NCBI GenBank assembly: GCA_018436725.1
Contig: JAHDKT010000070.1
Location: forward strand, 32,164 to 96,163
DNA length: 64,000 nucleotides
Source: Synergistaceae bacterium
Lineage (GTDB): Bacteria; Synergistota; Synergistia; Synergistales; Aminobacteriaceae
Reading direction: 5' to 3'
Every line of letters begins with the position of its first letter. The stretch's first letter is position 1. A model generated the notes under the pieces. It made no database searches and was not told the DNA's origin. It saw only the letters and a list, made by a program, of their open reading frames with translations. The position numbers were made by a program, and so were the translations under genes. This document shows, piece after piece, positions 41,329 through 51,800 of the stretch.

Positions 41329-42228
41329 TTACTTGAGCTTCGGGTTCAGCTCGTCCCTCAGGAAGTCGCCCAGAAGGTTGATGCCGAAGACGATGATCAT
41401 GATGTAGAGCCCCGGCAGGATGGAGACCCACCAGAGTCCGCTGTAGAGCACCGTGAAGCCGTTGTTGCAGAGCATGCCCAGCGAGGGGCGCGTGATGGGG
41501 ACGCCCAGCCCGAGGAAGCTCAGGGTGGCCTCGGTGAGGATGAAGTTGCCCACCTGGATCGTGGCGAGCACGATGATCGAGGCGAAGACGTTGGGCAGAA
41601 CGTGCTTGAACAGGATACGGACGTTCGGCAGGCCGATGACCCGCGCCGCTTCGACGTACTCGCGCTTCTTGACCGAGAGCGTCTCGCCGCGCACCGTCCT
41701 GGCGAAGCGGACCCACCCCACCAGCGTCAGCGAGATGAGGATGTTGGTCACGCCCCTTCCGAGGACGGACATCAGGAAGAGCGCGATGAGCATGGTCGGG
41801 AAGGAGAGTTGAATGTCCGCGATCCGCATGATGATCGCGTCGGTGCGGCCGCCGAAGAAGCCCGCCACGAGCCCGAGCACGATGCCGATCGCGCTGGCGA
41901 GCAACGTTCCGGCCACGCCGATGACGAGGGAGACTCTGCTGCCGTAGACGATGGCGCTGAGCATGTCCCGCCCCTGCTGGTCGGTCCCCAGGAAGAAGCG
42001 GGCCTCCCCGTCCTCGATCCACGCGGGCGGTTTGTAGGCGTCCCGCAGTTCGAGGGACGCGATGTTGTACGGGTTCTGCACCGTCCACAGGGGGCCGAAT
42101 ACGGCGACCAGGAGGACGAAGAGGACGAGAATGGAGCCGACGACGGCGGAGGGGGAACGCCTGTAGTTATGAAAGAACTCCGATTTCAGAAAAGCTCTCC
42201 AGCGGCCGGAGCGCGCGGTGTCCGTCAT
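41329..42228 (-). CDS. dppC: dipeptide ABC transporter permease (DppC type)
   Basis: A 299-residue inner-membrane permease with an N-terminal cytoplasmic segment before the first helix (FHNYRRSPSAVVGSILV), as usual in DppC/OppC, and about six helices. The ATPase-contacting EAA loop is near EYVEAARVIGLPNVRILFKHVLPN. It forms the channel with the DppB-type permease encoded 16 bp upstream. The start follows GGAGG by nine bases. Confidence 0.93.
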   Translation of the reverse strand: MTDTARSGRWRAFLKSEFFHNYRRSPSAVVGSILVLFVLLVAVFGPLWTVQNPYNIASLELRDAYKPPAWIEDGEARFFLGTDQQGRDMLSAIVYGSRVSLVIGVAGTLLASAIGIVLGLVAGFFGGRTDAIIMRIADIQLSFPTMLIALFLMSVLGRGVTNILISLTLVGWVRFARTVRGETLSVKKREYVEAARVIGLPNVRILFKHVLPNVFASIIVLATIQVGNFILTEATLSFLGLGVPITRPSLGMLCNNGFTVLYSGLWWVSILPGLYIMIIVFGINLLGDFLRDELNPKLK

Positions 42229-42244
42229 TGTACGCCGCCTCCTT

Positions 42245-43210
42245 TCACTGAAGGTCGATCCGCGGATCGATGAAGACGTAGAGAATGTCCACGATGAAGT
42301 TGATGAAGACGAAGATCACCGCCACGAAGAGGATGTACGCCGCGATGATCGGCCGGTCGAGACTGTTGATCGAGTCGATCAGCAGCTTTCCCATGCCGGG
42401 CCACGCGAAGATGGTCTCCGTGATGGTGGTGAAGGCGATGAGCGTTCCCATCTGCATGCCGAAGATGGTGACCACGGGGATGAGGGTATTCTTCAGCGCA
42501 TGTCCGAAGAGCACGGTGCGGCGCGGCACGCCCTTGGACTTGGCGAAGCGCACGTAGTCCTGCTTCATGTTCTCCTGCATCCCCGACCGCGTGAGGCGGA
42601 TGATGGTGGCGAGCGTCCCCAGCGCCAGCGTGACCGACGGGAGGACGATGTGGCTCCACCCGTTCAGCGTAGCGAGGCTGGTCCTGATTCCGAGGAGCGT
42701 TCCGACGGTCCCTCTTCCGGAGACGGGAAGCACCCCGAGATGGAGGCTGAAGAAGTAGATCAGCACCATGCCCACCCAGAAGGAGGGCATGGAGATGCCC
42801 GCGATGGAAAAGGCCATGACCGCTCGGCTGAAGCGGCTCTTCGGGTAGGCCCCCGAGACGACGCCGCAGGGAATGCCTATGAGCGCGGAGAGGAGCAGGG
42901 CGACGACGACGATTTCGAGCGTGGCCGGAAAGCGTTCGACGATGAGACCGAGGGCGGGGAGGTGGTTCATGTACGACTTGCCGAAGTTCCCCTGGAGCGC
43001 GTTTTTGACGAAAATGGCGTACTGCACGGGGAGCGGCTTGTCCAGCCCGAGGGCCGCCGTCACCGCCTGGATGTCCGCGGCGGGCGCGTTCTCCTTGACC
43101 ATGAGATAGACCGGGTTCCCCATGACGCTGGTGAAGAGAAAGACGATGAGCGAGACTGCGAACAGGACGAGGACGAGCTGAAACAATCTTTTTACGATGA
43201 AGCGAAACAC
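42245..43210 (-). CDS. dppB: dipeptide ABC transporter permease (DppB type)
   Basis: A 321-residue permease that begins FRFIVKRLFQLVLVLFAVS, as DppB/OppB proteins do, and has about six helices. The EAA loop is near DYVRFAKSKGVPRRTVLFGHALKN. The GTG at 43210 lies five bases after GGAGGTG; the upstream open frame would add about 25 Arg-rich residues that cross the intercistronic hairpin, so it is rejected. Confidence 0.93.
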   Translation of the reverse strand: MFRFIVKRLFQLVLVLFAVSLIVFLFTSVMGNPVYLMVKENAPAADIQAVTAALGLDKPLPVQYAIFVKNALQGNFGKSYMNHLPALGLIVERFPATLEIVVVALLLSALIGIPCGVVSGAYPKSRFSRAVMAFSIAGISMPSFWVGMVLIYFFSLHLGVLPVSGRGTVGTLLGIRTSLATLNGWSHIVLPSVTLALGTLATIIRLTRSGMQENMKQDYVRFAKSKGVPRRTVLFGHALKNTLIPVVTIFGMQMGTLIAFTTITETIFAWPGMGKLLIDSINSLDRPIIAAYILFVAVIFVFINFIVDILYVFIDPRIDLQ

Positions 43211-43240
43211 GGTTCCACCTCCATACCGATGGTACAGAAC

Positions 43241-43274
43241 GCGGCGGACCCTCCGTAGGGGCGGAGTCCGCCGC
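43241..43274. terminator. intercistronic hairpin between the binding-protein and permease genes
   Basis: GCGGCGGAC (43241-43249) pairs with GTCCGCCGC (43266-43274); the loop is partly self-complementary (CCTCCG/CGGAG). A run of T follows on the plus strand, which is A on the operon's own (minus) strand. For this operon it is therefore more likely an mRNA stabiliser after the binding-protein gene than a terminator. Confidence 0.5.
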
Positions 43275-43336
43275 TCTTTTTTCACAAGTTCCCGGCGCCG
43301 GATCGGGGACGCGGGGAACGTCCTCGCGGATCCGCC

Positions 43337-44956
43337 TTAGTCGTTGAAGGAAACATCCCACGCGAAGACGTACTTGTCCTTGCGGGGCGTGTAGACGATC
43401 TTCTTGCCGTGGGCGTAGAGGTCCACCTCGAAATAGAGGGGAATGTAGGAGATGTCGTCGGCGGCCAGCTGCCAGGCCTTCTTCATGATTTCGCCGCGCT
43501 GCGTCGGTTCGCCGGTGGCTATGGCTTCGTCGATCAGCTTGTCGACCTCGGGGTTGCAGTAGAAGCCCCTGTTGACTCCGCCGTACCCGGGTTTGACCTC
43601 GCCGTTCTGAGTGATGCTGTAGAGCATGTCGAGACCGATGAGCGCGCTTTCGCCGCCCGAATCGGACCAGCCGGTCATGCAGAGGTGCGTGTTGTCTCCC
43701 GCCTTGTTGGTGGTGGAGATGTAGGAGAAGAAGACCGAGCGGGACATGAGGTTCGGATTGACCTTGATGCCGACCTTCTCGAAGTAGCCCGCGATCGCCG
43801 TGGCCACGGGGCCGTCGTTGATGTAGCGGTCGTTGGGGGCGTCGAGGGTGACTTCGAAGCGGTAGCCGTCGCTCTGCCGCTTATAACCTGCTTCGTCGAG
43901 CAGCTTCTCGGCGAGCGCGGGATCGTAGGCAAGGCGCTTCACATCCGGATTGAAGCCGTTGTACCCTTCGGGCGAGTAGGTGGCCATCGGCTTCGCGAAG
44001 CCGTTCATGATCTTCTCGACGATCTCGTCGATGTTGATGGCGCGGTACATCGCCTCGCGGACGCGGATATCCTTGAACGGATTGCTTCCGTCGGGGGACT
44101 TCAGCGGCATCTTCGCATCCTTCGACGGCGTGTCGCTCCACCCCGCCATATTGAGGTAGATGGCGCGCAGTCCCGGCTGGGAGATGACGGTGACGTTCTT
44201 GTTCTTCTCCAGCATCTTCACGTCGCGCACCGGGACGTTGACGACGAGATCGACCGCGCCCGAGAGCATGTTGGCGGTTCTGGTCCCCTCGTTGGTGATC
44301 GGCTTGAACGTGACCTTTTCGACGATCGGCTGCTCGCCCCAGAAGGAGGGGTTGCGTTCGAACACGAGCCTGTCGCCGCGCACGTGCTCGACCAGCTTGT
44401 AGCGGCCGGTTCCGTTGGGGTTCAGCGCGATCCAGTCGTTCCCCTTGCCTTCGCAGTGCGCCTTGTTCATAATGAGCAGATCCTTGAAGTGCGCCAGCAG
44501 CAGGGCGTTGGGCGACTTGCAGGTTACCTTCAGCGTGTGGTCGTCGATCTTCTCGTAGCTCTCCACGGTGGAGAGCACGTGCACGAATGAGGCGCCGATA
44601 TTCCTGTCCTTGGAGCGGTCGAAGGAGAAGATGACGTCGTCGACGGTGAAGGGGTTGCCGTTATGGAAGGTCACTCCCTTTCTGAGGTGGAAAACCCATG
44701 TGCGGGCGTCCTCCGAGACCTCCCAGCTCTCCGCGAGACCCGGCCTGGGCTGGAGATTGTTGTCCGTCTCGATCAGCGTGTCGAAGAGATGGTTGTTGAG
44801 CGCGTTGTTGATCGTCTCGTTCAGCGTGTAGGGGTCCATCGAGTGAACATCCCCCGGCATACCGATCACGACCTCCCGCGGCGCTGCGAACGCGGCCGCT
44901 CCCGACAACGAGAGCAGCAGAGCGATTCCGAGTACTGCGACGATTCCTTTCCTCAC
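43337..44956 (-). CDS. dppA: dipeptide/oligopeptide-type solute-binding protein (family 5)
   Basis: A 539-residue periplasmic binding protein, first gene of the operon. The GTG at 44956 follows GGGAGGA and opens a signal peptide (GIVAVLGIALLLSLSGAAAFA). Family-5 features are the GMPGDVHSMDPYTL start, LAESWEVSEDARTWVFHLRKG and the HNGNPFTVDDVIFSF segment. It should bind a peptide or similar solute; some members bind nickel, heme or opines. The M20 hydrolase at the other end of the operon favours a peptide or N-acyl amino acid. Confidence 0.94.
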   Translation of the reverse strand: MRKGIVAVLGIALLLSLSGAAAFAAPREVVIGMPGDVHSMDPYTLNETINNALNNHLFDTLIETDNNLQPRPGLAESWEVSEDARTWVFHLRKGVTFHNGNPFTVDDVIFSFDRSKDRNIGASFVHVLSTVESYEKIDDHTLKVTCKSPNALLLAHFKDLLIMNKAHCEGKGNDWIALNPNGTGRYKLVEHVRGDRLVFERNPSFWGEQPIVEKVTFKPITNEGTRTANMLSGAVDLVVNVPVRDVKMLEKNKNVTVISQPGLRAIYLNMAGWSDTPSKDAKMPLKSPDGSNPFKDIRVREAMYRAINIDEIVEKIMNGFAKPMATYSPEGYNGFNPDVKRLAYDPALAEKLLDEAGYKRQSDGYRFEVTLDAPNDRYINDGPVATAIAGYFEKVGIKVNPNLMSRSVFFSYISTTNKAGDNTHLCMTGWSDSGGESALIGLDMLYSITQNGEVKPGYGGVNRGFYCNPEVDKLIDEAIATGEPTQRGEIMKKAWQLAADDISYIPLYFEVDLYAHGKKIVYTPRKDKYVFAWDVSFND

Positions 44957-45025
44957 GATACATTCCTCCCTTTTCTGTTGGTGATGTTACGGTGCGCGGT
45001 GCAAAGTATACTATTGCGGATACAT

Positions 45026-45052
45026 TTTATAGTGCAGCCCGAACGAAGTCAA
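45026..45052 (-). promoter_or_regulatory. promoter of the dpp-type operon
   Basis: On the minus strand TTGACT (45047-45052), a 15-bp spacer and TATAAA (45026-45031), about 70 bp before dppA. The spacer is short, so the match is moderate. It lies in the 161-bp gap before the hybrid kinase gene end; nothing else is seen there. Confidence 0.45.
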
Positions 45053-45117
45053 TCGCACTTTTTCGACTTCGGCCGGCGAGAGTGGGAAAAAGAGGGCGCG
45101 TCGATAAAAAGTACCGG

Positions 45118-47835
45118 TCAGTGCGCGGAATCGATCATCGCCTTCTTCAGGCGTTCGAACTCCGCTTCAAGGAGCGGAAGACGTTCCAGCGCAACGCCGA
45201 ATTCTCCTCCGGCCGCCGCCCTCTCCATTTCGAAGGCGACGGCGCGGAGCAGTTCGCCGCCGACGCTGGCGGAGACGCCCTTCACGCTGTGCGCGCAGCG
45301 TTCGATCATTTCCGCGTCTCCTGCGGCGAGCGCCTCCCTCAGAGATCGGATCTCTCTCGGAGCTTCCGAGAGAAAATCCCGAACGATTTCGTCCGCAAGC
45401 TCATGGTCGCCGCGCAGGCGATCAAGGAACGCCTCTCTGTTCCAGAGACGCGCTTCGACGTCGTGTTCACCCGTTCGATGAGCGGGACGTTCGTTCGTCT
45501 CCCCGACCTCCGACAGCGTCCCCTTCGCGGGACACGCCCCGTCGCCGTCCTTCCCGCGCCGAGGGAGCCACTTTTTCAGCACGGCGGCAAGCGCGCCCGG
45601 AGAGACGGGCTTCGAGACGTAATCGTTCATGCCCGCCTCCAAACACCTCTCCCTGTCGCCGGTCATCGCGTTCGCCGTCATGGCGACGATCGGCACGTCC
45701 CGGAGCGCCCCCTCCAGCCTCCTGATCCGGCGCGCGGCTTCATAGCCGTCCATGCGGGGCATCTGGCAGTCCATCAGGACGAGGTCGTACGGCGCGACGG
45801 CAAGCGCGGCGAGCACTTCTTCCCCGTCCGCCGCGGCGTCGGCGCGCACGCCGAACTTTTTCAAAATGCCCAGCGCGACGTGTTGGTTGGTGATATTGTC
45901 CTCGGCCAGCAGAATGCGGGCGCCCCCTCCGTCGAAAGAGGACAGGGAATCCCTGACCGTATGGCGGGTGACGATGGCGCCGGGAGCGTCCGCATCCCCG
46001 GTCAGGATGAAGGAGAGCACATCTCTGAGATCGTTCTGTCGAACGGGCTTGTTCAGGTAGCCGGAAAAGCCGGCCTCGGCGAATTTTCTTGCGTCCCCCC
46101 GTATTCCAAGCGACGTGAGCATCAGCATACGGAGCGCGCGGAAACGCCCGTCCGCTCGCACGAGGCTTCCAAGCGTCTCGCCGTCCATCCCCGGCATCTG
46201 CATGTCCACTACGGCGAGGCGGAACGGATCGCCTCCGCGCAGCGCGGCGTCGAGAGAAGCGAGCGCGGCGCTTCCGTCGGAGACGCTCTCGGGGCGCATA
46301 CCCCACGACGTCAGGCGGGCATGCAGAAGCCGTCGGTTGGTCGCGTTGTCGTCCACGATCAGGACGCGGACCCCTCGCAGGTCGGCCTCGGGACGGGTAT
46401 CGCGCCGCAGAATCTCAGGCTGCTTCTCCAGGCGTGCGGTGAACCAGAACTCCGATCCTTTTCCCTCGGCGCTCGTCACGCCGACCAGTCCGCCCATCAT
46501 CTCCGCGAGCTGCTTCGAGATGGCGAGGCCCAGCCCCGTGCCTCCGTACTTGCGCGTCGTCGAGGCGTCCACCTGGCTGAACTTGGCGAAGAGCAACCCC
46601 ATCTTCTCCTCGCCTATCCCTATCCCGGTGTCGCGCACGGAGAAACGGAGTAGAACGTCGCGGTCGCTCTCCTCTTCTACGGAAACTCTCGTCTCTACCT
46701 CGCCTTCGTGCGTGAACTTCACCGCGTTGCTCACGAAGTTGGTCAGCACCTGCCGCAGACGTCCCGGATCGCCGCGAAGCAGCACGGGGACGTCCGAGTC
46801 GATGCCGCAGAGCAGCTCGATACCCTTCTCCTCCGCGCTCACCGCGAGCGTCAGGATGAAATCGTCCATGAGGCTGGAGAGATCGAAGTCGAGGATCTCG
46901 AGGTCGAGCTTCCCCGCTTCTATCTTGGAGAAGTCCAGAATATCGTTGATGAGCGAGAGGAGGGATTCCGCGCTGACCCTGACGATCTCGGCATAACGAC
47001 GCTGCTCTTCGGTCAGCTCCGTGTCCAGTAAGAGACCGGTCATGCCGACGACCCCGTTCATCGGCGTGCGGATTTCATGGCTCATGTTCGCGAGGAATTC
47101 GCTCTTCGCCACGCTGGCGGCCCTGGCTTTAAGCGCCAGCTCGTCGGCGCGGGCGGTCTCCTCTCTGAGACGGCGACCGGCCCTCAGAGCCGAGACGGCG
47201 GCAAGCAGCGCGCCGAGAAGCACGCCGATGAGGACGATCGAAAGCGCGGAGCGCTTCCAGACGTTCCGGCGCCAACTGGAAGCCTCGACATCCATACCAA
47301 GCAATGAGACGATCGATCCGGAGGAGTCGCTAAGAGGGACCAGGGCCGACACCCAGACGCCCCAACGGTCCTGCAGAGGCCCATCGACGAACGCGGCTCC
47401 GCGCTCGAAAACAGCCTCGAAGTCCGAGGTGGCCTCTTCGTATACCTGTCCGGGAGGGGAGTAGTCCTCGGAAGCTTCGGGTTCGCTGTCGACGCGGATG
47501 AAAATCTCCCCGCCGCTCCTCCTCCCCATGAGGTACACGAAGCGGCGCTTCGGATCGGCCGCGCGAACGGCCGTCAGCTGCGCCTTCAACCTCCGGTACG
47601 GTTCCAGCTCGCGATCCGACTCGTCTCCGGCAAGCGAGCGCAGATGCTCCCGATCGATGGCTGCGGCGAGGAGGCGGGCTTCGTGGAGGAGCGTCTCCCG
47701 CATCTCCCTGTCCGTCATGGAGACCATCCATGCGGAGGCGAGCATTCCGAAAAGGAGCGCGATAACCGGCAGAGGCCACGGACAGAGCGTTCGGAGTTCT
47801 CGAAACATGCGACGCGGACGTTCGAAAGACTTCAT
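45118..47835 (-). CDS. hybrid sensor histidine kinase: Cache-like sensor, HisKA, HATPase, two REC, HPt
   Basis: A 905-residue inner-membrane kinase. Between two membrane helices is one extracytoplasmic sensor of the same type as in the 4.5-13.2 kb proteins ([41 protein letters not shown]), but there is no CHASE domain. The cytoplasmic part has H253 ([12 protein letters not shown]), an ATPase domain ([22 protein letters not shown]), two receivers with D544 ([10 protein letters not shown]) and D689 ([10 protein letters not shown]), and an HPt domain with H849 ([10 protein letters not shown]). All phosphorelay residues are intact; the output partner is not in the window. The ATG at 47835 follows GGAGAG; the long upstream frame is antisense or overlaps murB and is rejected. 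Confidence 0.93.
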   Translation of the reverse strand: MKSFERPRRMFRELRTLCPWPLPVIALLFGMLASAWMVSMTDREMRETLLHEARLLAAAIDREHLRSLAGDESDRELEPYRRLKAQLTAVRAADPKRRFVYLMGRRSGGEIFIRVDSEPEASEDYSPPGQVYEEATSDFEAVFERGAAFVDGPLQDRWGVWVSALVPLSDSSGSIVSLLGMDVEASSWRRNVWKRSALSIVLIGVLLGALLAAVSALRAGRRLREETARADELALKARAASVAKSEFLANMSHEIRTPMNGVVGMTGLLLDTELTEEQRRYAEIVRVSAESLLSLINDILDFSKIEAGKLDLEILDFDLSSLMDDFILTLAVSAEEKGIELLCGIDSDVPVLLRGDPGRLRQVLTNFVSNAVKFTHEGEVETRVSVEEESDRDVLLRFSVRDTGIGIGEEKMGLLFAKFSQVDASTTRKYGGTGLGLAISKQLAEMMGGLVGVTSAEGKGSEFWFTARLEKQPEILRRDTRPEADLRGVRVLIVDDNATNRRLLHARLTSWGMRPESVSDGSAALASLDAALRGGDPFRLAVVDMQMPGMDGETLGSLVRADGRFRALRMLMLTSLGIRGDARKFAEAGFSGYLNKPVRQNDLRDVLSFILTGDADAPGAIVTRHTVRDSLSSFDGGGARILLAEDNITNQHVALGILKKFGVRADAAADGEEVLAALAVAPYDLVLMDCQMPRMDGYEAARRIRRLEGALRDVPIVAMTANAMTGDRERCLEAGMNDYVSKPVSPGALAAVLKKWLPRRGKDGDGACPAKGTLSEVGETNERPAHRTGEHDVEARLWNREAFLDRLRGDHELADEIVRDFLSEAPREIRSLREALAAGDAEMIERCAHSVKGVSASVGGELLRAVAFEMERAAAGGEFGVALERLPLLEAEFERLKKAMIDSAH

Positions 47836-47866
47836 ACTTAATCTCTCCGTTTCACGAAATCCCGTA

Positions 47867-47895
47867 CCTCGGCCGAGCGGCTCCGCTCGCCGAGG
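47867..47895 (-). repeat. GC-rich hairpin between murB and the hybrid kinase
   Basis: CCTCGGCCGAGCGG (47867-47880) pairs with CCGCTCGCCGAGG (47883-47895) with one unpaired base and a very tight loop. It starts directly after the murB stop codon and is not followed by T residues. It may be an attenuator or stability element in the 65-bp gap. Confidence 0.45.
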
Positions 47896-47900
47896 GTGCT

Positions 47901-48896
47901 TTACTTTTCTCTGCGGATCGGCGTTCCGGAGACTTCCGACGCGGGAACCAGCGTCCCCTCCGCGCCGACGTAGCGGACCTCGCACTCGAGCCACGCGCCG
48001 ATACGGTCGTGGACGCGTTTGCGGATCTCTCCCACGAGAGCGAGCACATCCGACGCCGTCGCGCCGCCGAGGTTGACGATAAAGTTGGCATGCCGGTGCG
48101 ATACCTCGGCGCCGCCGACTCTCAGGCCCTTCAGCCCGGTGTCCTCGACGATCTTCCCCGGGGGGCCGGCCAGTTCGTAGACCGCCGGATCGTTCGTGAA
48201 GACGGAGCCGCAGTTCGGCAGGTCGAGCGGAAATTTTCCCCGCCGTTCCGCAAGGATGCGGAGCACCTCCCTGCGGATATCGTTCCGGTCGGCCGGGACA
48301 AGTTCCAAAGCGGCTTCGAGAACGATCCAGCGGTTCCCCGGGTCCCCCGCGCCGAGCTGGAAGAGCGAGCGCCTGTAGGAAAAGGCGCATTCATCGCGCC
48401 GGAAGGTCCGTAGTTCGCCGGCGAACGAGACGGCGCGCACGTCGACTATCCGCTCTCCGACGCTGTGTCGGAGGCTGCCGCCGTTCATCGCGACGAGGCC
48501 TCCGAAAGAACCGGGAATCCCCGCCGCGTGTTCGAGCCCCGAGAGCCCTTCGTCGGCAAGATTCTTGACCAGCCGGGGAACCCAGAGCCCTCCCTGCGCG
48601 CGCACCGACGCCCCGTCCACCGAGAAGTCGGAGAAGCGCTTTCCAAGCTTCAAGACGACGCCCCGGAAGCCCTCGTCCGCGAAGAGAAGATTCGTTCCTC
48701 TTCCGATCACGACCAGCGGGAGCCCCTCCTCTCCGACGAAGCGAAGCACATTGACGATCTGCCCTTCGCCGGAGGGCTGCACGAAGATATCGGCCGGGCC
48801 CCCGATCCGCCACGAACAGTGCTCCTTCAGGGGTTCGCCGAAAGTAACCGCGCCCGCATCGAGCACACGTATTCTTTTCCGGGCCGGACTATGCAA
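47901..48896 (-). CDS. murB: UDP-N-acetylenolpyruvoylglucosamine reductase
   Basis: A 331-residue FAD enzyme that reduces UDP-GlcNAc-enolpyruvate to UDP-MurNAc in peptidoglycan synthesis. FAD-binding segments RIGGPADIF and GRGTNLLF are near residues 30 and 66; [17 protein letters not shown] follows. Catalytic residues are S231 (NCGSVF) and E304 (LECEV), with the YRRS segment near 174. The start is uncertain: a TTG at 48896 overlaps the upstream gene by eight bases, and a GTG at 48866 would remove ten residues. Its position after a DNA-repair-like pair rather than with other mur genes is unusual. Confidence 0.93.
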   Translation of the reverse strand: MHSPARKRIRVLDAGAVTFGEPLKEHCSWRIGGPADIFVQPSGEGQIVNVLRFVGEEGLPLVVIGRGTNLLFADEGFRGVVLKLGKRFSDFSVDGASVRAQGGLWVPRLVKNLADEGLSGLEHAAGIPGSFGGLVAMNGGSLRHSVGERIVDVRAVSFAGELRTFRRDECAFSYRRSLFQLGAGDPGNRWIVLEAALELVPADRNDIRREVLRILAERRGKFPLDLPNCGSVFTNDPAVYELAGPPGKIVEDTGLKGLRVGGAEVSHRHANFIVNLGGATASDVLALVGEIRKRVHDRIGAWLECEVRYVGAEGTLVPASEVSGTPIRREK

Positions 48897-51800
48897 CGGG
48901 AACGAACGCCCCCTTCTCGATACGGTGTAGGGAGAGGAAGTCCGAACCGCTCTCTCCGCCCTCGGCGACCGCGTCGCGGAAGATGTCGAGCGTCCCCTTC
49001 TGGCACGTGAAAAGCAGCACCTGATTCTCGCGGGCCGCCTCGCAGATCGCCTTCGCCGCGCCGCGCTGTCGTTCCTCGTCGAAACGGACCAGAAGGTCGT
49101 CGAGAATCAGCGGCAGAGGCTCGGAGTTCCTCCCCCACAGGGAGGCGAGCGCGAGCCTCATGGAGAGGTAAACCTGATCCCCCAGCCCCGAACTCCACTT
49201 CGGCTCCTCCTTGCGCTCGCGGGCGGTATCTTTCTCCTCGAGCACCACGGAAAGCCCCTTCTCCCCTCCCTCGGAGAGCAGAAGATAGCGATCGCCCGTC
49301 ATCAGAGAAAGGTACTCGCCGGCCCGGCGGATGACCTCGGGCTGGCGTTCCCGCTCGTGCCGGGTCCGCGCGACCTCGAGGAAGTGATGGGCCAGGAGGT
49401 TCGAGAGCCACTCTTCGAGATGTTCGTCGAGCTTCCGCTCCATCCCCTTCCGGGCGAAGAGCAGCTCGCTCTGGCGTTCGTCGGTTCCCATACGCTCCAG
49501 TTCCGAGGCGATGCGCCCCCGGGCGTCGACCAAACCGTCGAGTTCGGCGCGCGCCCGCTCCGTGCGTTCGCGGAGCGCCTCCGTCTCGGATCGGATCGCC
49601 TCCGGCGAACGGAAGGCGTACTCCTGCTCCGCCGCATGCAGCGCCTCCTCCGATTCGAAGAGCCCCAGAAGCACCTTGCGCTCCTGGATTTCACCGGCGA
49701 GCAGCGCGTCGCGCTTCCGCCGCTCCTCCGCCAGCGCGCGGAAGGCATCCTCGTCGTCGACCTTCGCGGCGGCGAAAAGCTCTTTCATCTTCCGCTCCGT
49801 CTCCGTCATTTCGGTCCGCGCGCCGTCGAGACGCAGTCCGAGCATCGCGGCGTCGCGTGCGCACGTAGCGACGGCGGCCCGTTTTTCGGTCGCGCGCCGC
49901 AGCAACGACGAGAAGGCGCGGACCGGCGCCGGGTCTTCAGCGGCGGGAGGCGACTCGCCCGCCGCCTCGAACGAGGGCGCAAGGCGCGCGGCAAGCTCCG
50001 CGACTCTCTTCCGCACGCCCCCGATAGCGTCGTCCAGCTCCCTCCCTTCGGCTTCGCGAGCCGCGAGAGAAGCCTCTTCGGAGCGAAGCTGGAGAATTCT
50101 GGGGACGATCCCCTCCATATCTCGCGGGGCCAACTCCCTGTCGAACTCGTGTTCGGTCAGCCAGAGCCTCCAGGCTTCGTTCAGATCCTCCAATTCCTTC
50201 ACTGTCTTCGCAAGCTCGCGCTCCATCGCCTCGCCTTCGGCGTCCATGCGCGCCAGCACCGCGGCCATCTGCCGATTCCGCTCTCCGAGGATGGTGTAGC
50301 GCTCCTGGGCGCTGTTGTCCCCCTCGCCCTCGGCAAGGAGATGCTCCATCGCGCTCTCGAAACGGGGCGCGTTGATGCCGAGCTTGCCCCCAAGCTCCTC
50401 CCTCTGCGTCCGCAGGCGGTCGACCCGCGCCTTCTGGCTCTCGACGAGGAGCGTCGTCTCCTCGAGCCGCGAGTCGAGGTCCTCCAGGCGCTTCACCCAC
50501 TGCCCGCGGGCAGTGGCGTACTTCTTCGACAGATCCTTATGCGCCAGCCAGGCCAGCAGCGACGCGGTGAAGAGCGTCGCCGAACCGAAGGCCCACAGGT
50601 AGTCCGACGCCAAAAAAGCCTGAAGCGCGGCGCCCGCGCCGACGAACAGCAGAAAGATCGAGATCAGAACGACCATGATCCCCGGCGGGATGGGTTCCTG
50701 TTCGAGGGCGCGGTCCCGTTCCGCCAGAAGCGTCGAACGCGCCTCCTCAAGGGAGTTCAGCTCGTCCTCCTGACCGCAGAGATCGTTGAAGACGCTTCGA
50801 AGACGGGTGATGAGCCCCCACCGTTCGGAGGCGCGCTTCGCCCGTTTCTCGACGACGCTCATCTCCTTTTCGAGCGACGCGGCCTCGCTTCTGCGGTCGT
50901 CGCGGAGGCGGTTCCATTGGGCGAGCGACTTCTCGCCCTCTCCGCGCTTCCGTTCGAGCACATCCTTGCGCTCCGCCGTCCTGCGGGCGAAGGCGATCGC
51001 GTCGGCCGAGATGTCCGCGTTCATCAGGTGCTCCTCCGTCCACCACGAGCAGAGATCCTCGATGTTCCGGCGGAAACTCTTCCGCGAGGCCAGCAGCTCG
51101 CGCTCCAGAAGGCTCTTGCGGGCGATCGCGGTGCGGAGCTGCTCTCCCTCCTGCTCGAGCGCGCGGATCTCCGCTTCGTGCTCCGTGCAGAGAAGCAGCG
51201 GGTCGGAGGCGAGCGACGCGGCTTCCTCCTCCTTGGCGCGAATTTCCGACTCGAGGCGCGCCGAGGCCGCTTCAAGGCGCTTTCGTTCGTCTTTCAGACG
51301 CTCCAATCTGTCAAGGCCCCCCTCGGGGAAAGGAGGAAGAGCGGAGAGTTCGCCGAGAGCGCGCTCGATCTCGCCGAGCGCGGCGCGGGGCGCGAGCCCT
51401 TTTTCCAGAAGTTCCAGAAACGAGAGACGCCGCTGAAGTTCCGCAAGCTCCTCCCGCCCCTTCGCAGCCGAACGCTCCGTCGCCTCCAGCGCATCGCGCC
51501 GCTCTTTCCACGAGCCGCCCGCCTGCCGAAGTTCCCGGATCCGGTCGTCCGTCTCCTTCATCGAGGCAAGCAGTCGGTTCACCGCGGAAGCTCCCTTGGT
51601 CAGGCCGGGCCGGTACAGCTCGTTCTCCCGCTCCTCCAGAGAGGAGAGAAGACGCGGGAGCGAGGCGGAGCCCAACCCCGAACCCGCGGCGAAGAAACGC
51701 GCGGCGATGTCGGACTTATTCAACGACTCCATCGACTGCATGTCGCTCAGCCCCATCGCGAAGACGCTCTCATAGACGTCCCTGCCGATGGAGAAGAAGT

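Noticed and set aside
47836..48390. 5' extension of the second hybrid kinase frame into murB
   Set aside because: The added residues are Arg/Gly-rich and lie in a different frame of murB. The ATG at 47835 has a ribosome site and leads straight into the first membrane helix.
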